From NCBI RefSeq assembly GCF_022808175.1, contig NZ_JALGBX010000017.1, positions 151,849 through 215,848 of the forward strand: a DNA stretch of 64,000 nt, read 5' to 3'. This DNA is from Streptomyces sp. AP-93 (GTDB lineage Bacteria > Actinomycetota > Actinomycetes > Streptomycetales > Streptomycetaceae). Positions 11,099 to 17,435 of the stretch are shown piece after piece. The position numbers were made by a program, and so were the translations under genes. The first letter of the stretch is position 1. Each line of letters opens with the position of its first letter. Below the pieces are notes generated by a model that did not search any database, had not been told where the DNA came from, and was given only the letters and a program-made list of their open reading frames with translations.

Positions 11099-11878
11099 AT
11101 GGCTCTGCTCGACAAGGACGGCGTACGGCTCACCGTCGACGACACGGTCGCCACGGTGACACTGACCAATCCAGCCAAGCGAAACGCTCAATCCCCCGCG
11201 CTCTGGCGGGCGTTGACGGAGGCTGGAAGGTCGTTGCCGGGCACCGTCCGGGTCGTCGTGCTGCGCGGCGAAGGGCAGTCCTTCTCCGCAGGGCTCGACC
11301 GGCAGGCGTTCACCCCCGAAGGCTTCGAGGGCGAGCCGTCCTTCCTTGACCTGGCGCGCGGTTCGGAGGAACTGCTCGACTCCACCATCGCCGAGTACCA
11401 GGAGGCGTTCACCTGGTGGCGGCGCAACGACATCATCTCCGTCGCCGCCGTTCAGGGGCACGCGATCGGTGCCGGTTTCCAGCTTGCCCTCGCGTGCGAT
11501 CTGCGCGTCGTCGCGGACGACGTGCAGTTCGCCATGCGCGAGACCGGGCTGGGCCTGGTGCCCGACCTCGGCGGCACGCAGCCGCTGACCTCGGCGGTCG
11601 GCTATGCCCGCGCGCTCGAAATCTGCGCGACGGGACGCTTCGTCCACGCCGAGGAGGCGGAACGGATCGGCCTCGCGAACCTGGTCGTCCCCGCGGGCGA
11701 ACTCGACGCGGCCGTCCAGGACCTCACCACCGCGCTGCTGGCTCCGCCGCGGGACGCGGTGGTCGAGACGAAGGCGCTGCTCCGGAGTTCCCTGGCCCGG
11801 CCCTACGACGACCAGCGGGTCGCCGAGCGCGCCGCCCAGGGCCGCCGCCTGCGGGATTTGGCCGGCCTGTCGGACTAG
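11099..11878 (+). CDS. Enoyl-CoA hydratase/isomerase (crotonase) family protein
   Basis: A 259-residue crotonase-fold protein. The oxyanion-hole segments are present in GEGQSFSAGLD and QGHAIGAGFQLALACDLR, and GLGLVPDLGGTQPL matches the usual motif. In the position of the first catalytic glutamate of rat enoyl-CoA hydratase (Glu144, in GCELAM) this protein has Gln (GFQLAL), while the second (Glu164) appears kept in MRETGLGL. It may therefore not be a classical hydratase, and an isomerase or other CoA-ester activity is possible. GGAGG precedes the ATG; the longer frame upstream is not used. Confidence 0.87.
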   Translation: MALLDKDGVRLTVDDTVATVTLTNPAKRNAQSPALWRALTEAGRSLPGTVRVVVLRGEGQSFSAGLDRQAFTPEGFEGEPSFLDLARGSEELLDSTIAEYQEAFTWWRRNDIISVAAVQGHAIGAGFQLALACDLRVVADDVQFAMRETGLGLVPDLGGTQPLTSAVGYARALEICATGRFVHAEEAERIGLANLVVPAGELDAAVQDLTTALLAPPRDAVVETKALLRSSLARPYDDQRVAERAAQGRRLRDLAGLSD

Positions 11879-11913
11879 CCGCGGCGCCGCTGCCGGGGAC
11901 CAGCCCCCGGACC

Positions 11914-12052
11914 CCCCGCTCCTCAAACGCCGGAGGGGCTGGATTCGGGCCGGCGTGGGCTGCACGTGCGCCCCGGAGGGGCTGGTTTGCCGCGCAGTGG
12001 CAAGTCCCAGCCCCTCCGGCGTTTGAGGAGCGGGGTCTGGGGCGGAGCCCCA
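11914..12052. repeat. Long inverted repeat of the GGCGTTTGAGG intergenic family
   Basis: The arms 11914-11942 and 12007-12035 are perfect 29-nt inverted copies, each containing CTCAAACGCCGGAGGGGCTGG or its complement, separated by 64 nt. The right arm is followed by a second hairpin, CTGGGGC-GGA-GCCCCAG-like (12037-12052). Related copies occur at 56065 and 56204 in this window. The stretch 11879-12204 holds no gene; the repeat may end transcription of the crotonase gene. Confidence 0.85.
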
Positions 12053-12204
12053 GGGGGGTCCGGGCAGCGCCCGGGGAACGGGCGAAGGGCGGGGAGGGGA
12101 CTTCGCCCCGCGCAGCGGTCACCCCGCGGCCGCGTCGGGACGGGCGCCGACGGGGGCGCCGCCTTACCGTGGGTCGGGAGCCCGTACGCGCGAAGGGATC
12201 AGAG

Positions 12205-12639
12205 ATGACCGAGTCCGCCGCCACCGGCAGCACCGCCAAGCCCCCCGCCGACCGCGGCCGCACGAGCATCGCCGACGGCGTGGTCGAGAAGATCGCCGGC
12301 CTGGCCGCCCGCGAGGTGGTCGGCGTCCACGCCATGGGCAGCGGCAGCGGCCTCTCCCGTACCTTCGGTGCCGTCCGCGACCGCGTCCCCGGCGGGGCCA
12401 AGTCCACCGTCAGCCGGGGCGTGAAGGCGGAGGTCGGCGAAGTGCAGACCGCCCTCGACCTCGAGATTGTCGTGGATTACGGCGTGTCGATCAGGGACGT
12501 GGCCCGGGCCGTCCGTGAGAACGTCGTCTCGGCGGTGGAGCGGATGACCGGCCTCGAGGTCGTGGAGGTCAACATCGCGGTCAGCGACGTCAAGCTGCCG
12601 GACGAGGACGACGAGGAGCCGGAGTCCCGACTGCAGTAG
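12205..12639 (+). CDS. Asp23/Gls24 family envelope stress protein
   Basis: A 144-residue Asp23-family protein (formerly DUF322). It shows the conserved core TSIADGVVEKIAGLAAREVVGVHAM, a glycine-rich loop, then SVRDVARAVRENVVSAVERMTGLEVVEVNIAVSDV. In firmicutes Asp23 is recruited to the membrane by AmaP and takes part in envelope stress. It is the first gene of a five-gene unit that also holds a second Asp23 paralogue and an AmaP-like protein. The ATG at 12205 follows AAGGGATCAGAG. Confidence 0.92.
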   Translation: MTESAATGSTAKPPADRGRTSIADGVVEKIAGLAAREVVGVHAMGSGSGLSRTFGAVRDRVPGGAKSTVSRGVKAEVGEVQTALDLEIVVDYGVSIRDVARAVRENVVSAVERMTGLEVVEVNIAVSDVKLPDEDDEEPESRLQ

Positions 12640-12649
12640 AGGAGCCCGC

Positions 12650-12892
12650 ATGAGCATGGCGGTCGTCGGCCTGGTGGCCGGCATGGCACTGGGGTTCGCC
12701 GGGTACTTCGGCGGCTTCGGGGCCTTCCTGCTGGTGGCCGCGCTCGGCGCCATCGGCTTCGTCGTGGGCCGGTTCCTCGACGGGGACCTGGAACCGGGGG
12801 ACTTCTTCCGCCCCCAAGGCCGCCCCGGGGACCGCGATCGTGATCGCGACCGGGACCGGGACCGGGGCGACCGGGGGGACCGGGACCGATGA
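12650..12892 (+). CDS. Small membrane protein of the Asp23 operon, DUF2273-like
   Basis: An 80-residue protein with two glycine-rich membrane helices (about residues 3-22 and 25-43) followed by an acidic stretch and an arginine/aspartate repeat tail (DRDRDRDRDRGDRGDRDR) encoded by GACCGG/GACCGC repeats. It resembles the small DUF2273 proteins that accompany Asp23 genes elsewhere. It overlaps the next gene by 4 nt. The repeat tract (about 12830-12890) could vary in length between strains. Confidence 0.8.
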   Translation: MSMAVVGLVAGMALGFAGYFGGFGAFLLVAALGAIGFVVGRFLDGDLEPGDFFRPQGRPGDRDRDRDRDRDRGDRGDRDR

Positions 12893-13251
12893 GCACGCCC
12901 CGCCCCACCCCGCCCCGGGTGCCCGCCGCCGAACGGGGAGCCACCCGCATCGCCGACCGGGTCGTGGCGAAGATCGCAGCCCAGGCCGCCCGGGAGGCGC
13001 TGACCCGGCCCGCTCCGGACGCGACCCCGCCGCACGCCACCGTCACCGTGCACCACGACATCGCCCGCGTACGGGTGGTCCTGGAGCTTCCCTACCCCTC
13101 CGACCTCGCCGCCCAGTGCGCGGCCGTACGCCGCCACGTCGCCCTGCGCGTCGAGGAGTGCGCGGACATGGCCGTACCCGAGGTGGACGTGGACATCGAA
13201 CACCTGCGCCCCGCGCGGCCCGCCGCCGGGCGGGACCGGCGGGTTCGGTGA
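12889..13251 (+). CDS. Second Asp23/Gls24 family protein
   Basis: A 120-residue paralogue of the Asp23 protein two genes upstream. It keeps GATRIADRVVAKIAAQAAREAL and the C-terminal block YPSDLAAQCAAVRRHVALRVEECADMAVPEVDVDIEHL, but lacks the long glycine-rich centre. It overlaps both neighbours (ATGA at its start, GTGA at its end), so it is translated together with them. It probably acts with the first Asp23 protein on the membrane. Confidence 0.87.
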   Translation: MSTPRPTPPRVPAAERGATRIADRVVAKIAAQAAREALTRPAPDATPPHATVTVHHDIARVRVVLELPYPSDLAAQCAAVRRHVALRVEECADMAVPEVDVDIEHLRPARPAAGRDRRVR

Positions 13252-13778
13252 GCGCCCGCTTCCGGTCGCCCCGGCGGTTGCCGGCGGCCGTCGGGGCGTT
13301 CGCCGTCCTCGGGGTGGCGGGGCTGTTCCTGTACGACCTGGCGGCGGTACGGGCCCACCGCCCGGGGATGCGCTGGCGCGACGAGCTCTCCCGGGCGCTG
13401 GAGCGGCACACCCCGGCCGACCCCGGCGTGCTGATCGGCGGCGGAGTCCTGGCAGCGGCCGGGGCCGCGCTGCTGCTGTACGCACTCACCCCGGGCCTGC
13501 GCGGGATCCTCCCGATGAGCTCGGGGCACCCGGAGGTCCGCGGCGGACTGGAACGCAAGGCCGCCGCGCAGGTGCTGCGCGACCGGGTCATGGAGGTGGC
13601 CGGGGTCCGGTCGGTGCGCGTCAGCGTGGGCCGGGCCCACATCGGGGTCCGGGCCGTGTCCCACTTCCGCGAACTGGACGACGTACGGGCCGATCTGGAC
13701 GCGGTGCTGGCCGTCGGCCTCGACGAGCTGGGCCTGGCCCACGCGCTGCGGCCGAGGGTACGGGTGAACCGCCGGTGA
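13248..13778 (+). CDS. DUF6286-type membrane protein of the Asp23 operon
   Basis: A 176-residue protein with two membrane helices (AAVGAFAVLGVAGLFLYDLA near residue 12 and VLIGGGVLAAAGAALLLYAL near residue 60), then a soluble domain (LERKAAAQVLRDRVMEVAGVRSVRVSVGR). That domain has a beta-alpha pattern like that of Asp23 proteins. The GTG start overlaps the preceding stop codon, and the end overlaps the next gene by 4 nt. It is likely a membrane partner of the Asp23 proteins; the DUF assignment is from recall. Confidence 0.8.
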   Translation: MSARFRSPRRLPAAVGAFAVLGVAGLFLYDLAAVRAHRPGMRWRDELSRALERHTPADPGVLIGGGVLAAAGAALLLYALTPGLRGILPMSSGHPEVRGGLERKAAAQVLRDRVMEVAGVRSVRVSVGRAHIGVRAVSHFRELDDVRADLDAVLAVGLDELGLAHALRPRVRVNRR

Positions 13779-14323
13779 CCCTCGGGACGGTGAACCGGGT
13801 CCTGCTCGCCCTGCTCGGACTGGTCCTGCTGGCGGCGGGGGCGTCGGTGCTGACCGCGTCCGGGCCGTTCGAGGGCCGCCACGAACCGCTGCTGGCGCCG
13901 CACGGGCGGGGCTGGCCGGCGCCCTGGTGGGCGGTGCTCGCCGCACTCGGGGTCTGCGTACTGCTGGCGCTGTGGTGGCTGCTGTCCCAACTGCGCCGGG
14001 CCCGGCTGGCGGAGGTGCTCGTGGACACCGGGGACGGGGCGTTCGCGGTGCTGCGCGGGCGGGCGCTGGAGGGGGCCGTCGAGGCCGACGTCCAGGACGC
14101 CGTGGAGGGCGTGGCCCGGTGCCGGGTCACGCTGTGGGGGCGGCGCGGGGCCCCGGCCCTGCGGGTCGCCCTGGAGCTGGAGCCGCACGCGGTGCCGGCC
14201 GACGTACTGGCGGCCCTCGCCGGCCCGGTGCTGGGCCGGGCCCGCGACTCGGCGGCGCTCCCGGCCCTCCCGACGGAGGCCCGCCTCCACGTCACCCCCC
14301 GCCGGGCGCGCCGGGTGACGTAG
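13775..14323 (+). CDS. Alkaline-shock membrane anchor AmaP-like protein
   Basis: A 182-residue protein with the AmaP layout: an N-terminal helix (VNRVLLALLGLVLLAAGASVL), a short loop, a second helix (WWAVLAALGVCVLLALWWLL, about 48-70), then a cytoplasmic domain whose EGAVEADVQDAVEGVARCRV resembles the Asp23 domain. In Staphylococcus AmaP anchors Asp23 at the membrane, so this is probably the anchor for the two Asp23 proteins encoded upstream. It is the last gene of the operon and its GTG overlaps the preceding stop codon. Confidence 0.85.
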   Translation: MTLGTVNRVLLALLGLVLLAAGASVLTASGPFEGRHEPLLAPHGRGWPAPWWAVLAALGVCVLLALWWLLSQLRRARLAEVLVDTGDGAFAVLRGRALEGAVEADVQDAVEGVARCRVTLWGRRGAPALRVALELEPHAVPADVLAALAGPVLGRARDSAALPALPTEARLHVTPRRARRVT

Positions 14324-14343
14324 GGCCTGTCGCGGGCGGGGCG

Positions 14344-15099
14344 TCAGAAGCCGTGCCGGGAGCCGCCGTCCACCGGGAGCATGACGCCGGTCAGGTAGGA
14401 AGCCGCCGGGGAGAGCAGGAACGCCGCCGAGCGGCCGAACTCCTCCGGGGTGCCGTACCGCCGCAGCGGGATCCCCGCCTCGTTGCGGGTGCGGGCGAGG
14501 TCCGCGTCCCCGTACAGGGCGTCGAGCTCGCGGACCCGGTCGGTGTCGATGCGGGCGGGCAGCAGGCCGACCACCCGGATGCCGCGCGGGCCCAGCTCCA
14601 CGGAGAGGGACTTCGCGAAGCCGGCCAGGCCGGGGCGCAGGCCGTTGGAGATGGTGAGGCCAGGGATCGGCTCGTGCACGGAGCCCGACAGGACGAAGCC
14701 GATGACCCCGCCGTCGGAGAGCTCGGCGGCGGCCGCCCGTGCGAGGCGGACCGCGCCGAGGAAGACCGAGTCGAAGGCCGCCGTCCACTGATCGTCGGTG
14801 TTGTCCGCCGCCGAACCGGGCGCGGGACCACCGACGCTGATGAGGATGCCGTCGAGGCGGCCGAAGTGCTCGCGGGCCGCGGCGACGAGCCGGGAGGCGG
14901 CCCCGGGGTCGGAGTTGTCGGCGGCCACACCGACCGCGTTCGGGCCCAGTGCCTTGGCCGCGGCCTCGGCGCGCCCCGCGTCCCGGCCGGTCAGCACCAC
15001 CTTGGCGCCGTCGGCGGTCAGTTCGCGGGCGGAAGCGTAGCCGAGGCCCCGGGTGGCGCCGGTGACGACGTAGACACGGTCCTTCAGTCCAAGATCCAT
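14344..15099 (-). CDS. SDR family oxidoreductase with atypical active site
   Basis: A 251-residue Rossmann-fold protein. The cofactor motif is VTGATRGLGYASARE (TGxxxGxG), followed by VGVAADNSD and ILISVGGPAPG. The usual Tyr-x3-Lys catalytic pair is missing: after LSGSVHEPIPGLTISNGLR the expected tyrosine position reads Ser-Asn and the lysine position reads Arg. Similar SDRs with SNxLR in place of YxxxK are known as a subgroup of uncertain activity. The ATG is 7 nt after a TAGCGT hexamer inside the SURF1 coding end, suggesting a leaderless transcript. Confidence 0.88.
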   Translation of the reverse strand: MDLGLKDRVYVVTGATRGLGYASARELTADGAKVVLTGRDAGRAEAAAKALGPNAVGVAADNSDPGAASRLVAAAREHFGRLDGILISVGGPAPGSAADNTDDQWTAAFDSVFLGAVRLARAAAAELSDGGVIGFVLSGSVHEPIPGLTISNGLRPGLAGFAKSLSVELGPRGIRVVGLLPARIDTDRVRELDALYGDADLARTRNEAGIPLRRYGTPEEFGRSAAFLLSPAASYLTGVMLPVDGGSRHGF

Positions 15100-15106
15100 G
15101 CCCGAC

Positions 15107-15112
15107 ACGCTA
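15107..15112 (-). promoter_or_regulatory. -10 element for a leaderless SDR transcript
   Basis: On the minus strand TAGCGT lies 7 nt before the ATG of the SDR gene and overlaps the stop region of the SURF1 gene. There is no ribosome-binding site between it and the ATG. Confidence 0.4.
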
Positions 15113-15913
15113 CGCGGTCGCCACCGGCTCCCGCTCGGATGCGGCGCTCCCGTCGGCGGCCGCGGCCTCGCGGTCGCGCTTCTCGCGCCGGACGAGCACG
15201 ATCCAGCCCACCGGCACGGCGGAGGCGAACAGCCACCACTGCACGGCGTACGCCATGTGCGCCCCGATCGAGTCGTGGTCGGGCTCGGCGACCACCTCGG
15301 GCTTGTCGTCGGCCGGTACCGGCGCGGTGAGTTCCAGGTAGCCACCGAGGACGGGCCTGCCCAGGTACTGCGCCTGCCGGGCGCTGTTGATCAGCATCAC
15401 CTGGCGGTCCGGCAGGCCCTTGCGGTCCTTGATGCCGCTGCCGCCGCTGGTCTCGTCGGCCTTGAGCCGCCCCGTGACCGTGACCTCGCCGGTGGGCGCG
15501 GCCGGCACCGGCGGGTAGGCGCGCGGGTCGGCGCCGCCCGCGATCCATCCCCGGTTGACGAGCACCGCCCGGCCGTCGGCCAGGACCAGCGGGGTGAGGA
15601 CGTGGAAGCCGACCTTGTCGTCGCTGTCGGTGCGCATGCGCACGACGACCTCGTGCGCGGAGTCGTACGTGCCGGTGGCGGTCACGGCACGCCAGTAGTC
15701 GGCGCGCGGGACCACGTGGCCGGGGGAGGTGACCTCGGTCATGGGGACCGGCTTCGCCCGCAGGTTCGTCTCGATCAGCTCGTTCTGCGCGACCCGGTGC
15801 TCATGGCGGTGGAACTGCCAGAAGCCCAGCTTGATCATCGCGGGGATCAGGACGAGGCCGATGAGGGTGAGGCACACCCACTGCCGGGTCAGCACAAAGC
15901 GGTACACGCCCAC
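15110..15913 (-). CDS. SURF1 family cytochrome oxidase assembly protein
   Basis: A 267-residue SURF1/Shy1-type protein with the usual two-helix layout: an N-terminal membrane helix (VCLTLIGLVLIPAMIKLGFWQ), an extracytoplasmic domain, and a C-terminal helix (MAYAVQWWLFASAVPVGWIVL). Family motifs include LGFWQFHRHEHR, VLVNRGWI, and HMAYAVQWW near the C-terminus. The protein helps to insert cofactors into the aa3-type cytochrome c oxidase. It precedes the atypical SDR on the same strand by 10 nt. Confidence 0.92.
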   Translation of the reverse strand: MGVYRFVLTRQWVCLTLIGLVLIPAMIKLGFWQFHRHEHRVAQNELIETNLRAKPVPMTEVTSPGHVVPRADYWRAVTATGTYDSAHEVVVRMRTDSDDKVGFHVLTPLVLADGRAVLVNRGWIAGGADPRAYPPVPAAPTGEVTVTGRLKADETSGGSGIKDRKGLPDRQVMLINSARQAQYLGRPVLGGYLELTAPVPADDKPEVVAEPDHDSIGAHMAYAVQWWLFASAVPVGWIVLVRREKRDREAAAADGSAASEREPVATA

Positions 15914-16033
15914 GACGGTACCCCCAGCGGCGAGGACCCCGGCGGCCGGGTGGCCGTCCGGGGTCGTGGCGGAGAGGTGAGGGGAGGGGGAGAGGAGAGA
16001 AGAGGGAACGGGCCGTGGGGAGGGGGACGGGAG

Positions 16034-16267
16034 TCAGACGCGGTCGGTGATGCCCACCTTCCCCTCCGCGCGGGCGCAGTGCCCTCCGCAGAACCACTGT
16101 CCCTCGACCTCGACGCCCTGCCCGATGATCTGGACCCGGCAGTGCTCGCAGATGGGCGCCATGCGGTGAATGGCGCAGGAGAAGCAGTCGAAGACGTGCA
16201 CAGCACCCTGTGCGTGGACTTCGAAGGACATGCCGTAATCGTTCCCGCAGACTTCGCAACGTGCCAT
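16034..16267 (-). CDS. Small zinc-binding protein with four CxxC-type motifs
   Basis: A 77-residue cysteine-rich protein. It has CEVCGND at the start, FDCFSCAIH in the middle, then ICEHCRVQI and WFCGGHCAR, enough ligands for two zinc ions. It has the look of a conserved actinobacterial zinc-ribbon protein of unknown function. The ATG at 16267 was chosen because the cysteine motifs begin right after it. It could bind nucleic acid or partner proteins; nothing in the context decides this. Confidence 0.8.
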   Translation of the reverse strand: MARCEVCGNDYGMSFEVHAQGAVHVFDCFSCAIHRMAPICEHCRVQIIGQGVEVEGQWFCGGHCARAEGKVGITDRV

Positions 16268-16386
16268 GCGCGGCATGCTGCGCAGGGCGGACCGCCGGAA
16301 CAAGATCCACCGGGGTGAGTCGCCGAGCGTGCACCCGGCCGGCCCAACGGGCGGCCCCCGGAGGTCCCCCCCGGACATCCCCGCGG

Positions 16387-17376
16387 TCAGTCCCGCGCCG
16401 GAGCCACGTCCCGCAGCAGCTGGGTGAAGGCCGCCTCGTCGACGACGGGGGTTCCGAAGGACTTCGCCTTCACCGTCTTGGACGTCGAGGAGTCCGGGTC
16501 GTTCGTCACGAGCAGGCTCGTCAGCCGGGACAGGCTCGTCGCGATGTGCAGGCCCGCCTCCACGGCGCGGTCCTCCAGCAGCTCCCGGTCCACCGAGGTG
16601 TCGCCGGAGAACGCGATCCGCATGCCCTGCTTGAGCGGGGTGCCGTCCGCCCACCGGCCCGGGTTCGGGTACGGGCACGGCGGCCGCTTGCGCGAGGCCC
16701 GCCAGCTGGACCCGGCATTCCCGCCGCCTGCTCCGTACGAGGCCTGGTACCCGACGCGCGGGGCGGCGGGGGTGTCCGACCACTCCGTCAGCGGCCGGCA
16801 TTCCAGCAGGGGCAGCCGTACGTTGTCCCGCGCGGCCGCGTGCAGGGACGGACGGAACGCCTCCGCGAGGACCCGGGCGTCGTCGAGCGCGTGGTGGGCG
16901 CGCTGCTGGACCACGCCGAAGTGCGCGGCGAGCGACTCCAGCTTGTGGTTGGGCAGCGGGAGGTTCAGTTCCTTCGACAGGGCGATGGTGCACAGCCGCT
17001 GACGCACCGGGGCGGTCGCCTCGGCCCGCGCGTATTCACGGGCGATCATCTGCCAGTCGAAGATCGCGTTGTGCGCGACCAGCACCCGGTCGGCGAGCCG
17101 GCCGGCGAACTCCTCGGCGATGTCCTTGAAGAGCGGCGCGTCCTGGAGCATGTCGCTGGTCAGACCGTGGATCCACACGGGCCCGGGGTCCCGGAGCGGG
17201 TTGACCAGCGTGTACCAGTGGTCCTCGACGTTGCCCTGAGCGTCGAGCCGGTAGACGGCGGCGGAGATTATCCGGTCGTCGCGAGCGAGCCCGGTGGTCT
17301 CCACGTCGACGACCGCGTACCCCTGTGGGTACGCGGTCGGCCACATCGTCTCTGCGGTCGTACGGTCGGCGAGCAT
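16387..17376 (-). CDS. DEDDh 3'-5' exonuclease with C-terminal BRCT domain
   Basis: A 329-residue protein related to the DNA polymerase III epsilon subunit. The exonuclease domain holds Exo I (VVDVETTGL, D and E), Exo II (VLVAHNAIFDWQM) and Exo III-epsilon (HHALDDARVLAEAF), covering residues 15-170. A BRCT domain follows from about 235 (MRIAFSGDTSVDRELLEDRAVEAGL... LLVTNDPDSSTSKTVKAKS). The ATG at 17376 is 8 nt after TATCCT and may be leaderless; an in-frame GTG at 17382 is the other option. A role in DNA repair or proofreading is likely. Confidence 0.9.
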   Translation of the reverse strand: MLADRTTAETMWPTAYPQGYAVVDVETTGLARDDRIISAAVYRLDAQGNVEDHWYTLVNPLRDPGPVWIHGLTSDMLQDAPLFKDIAEEFAGRLADRVLVAHNAIFDWQMIAREYARAEATAPVRQRLCTIALSKELNLPLPNHKLESLAAHFGVVQQRAHHALDDARVLAEAFRPSLHAAARDNVRLPLLECRPLTEWSDTPAAPRVGYQASYGAGGGNAGSSWRASRKRPPCPYPNPGRWADGTPLKQGMRIAFSGDTSVDRELLEDRAVEAGLHIATSLSRLTSLLVTNDPDSSTSKTVKAKSFGTPVVDEAAFTQLLRDVAPARD

Positions 17377-17384
17377 GGTCACAG

Positions 17385-17390
17385 AGGATA
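17385..17390 (-). promoter_or_regulatory. -10 element of the exonuclease gene
   Basis: On the minus strand TATCCT lies 8 nt before the ATG at 17376 and 2 nt before the alternative GTG at 17382. Its closeness to the GTG argues for the ATG as a leaderless start. Confidence 0.4.
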
Positions 17391-17435
17391 TCGGCCCGCG
17401 CCGACACTCGAAGCCCTACGGCCTTTCAGCTCGGC

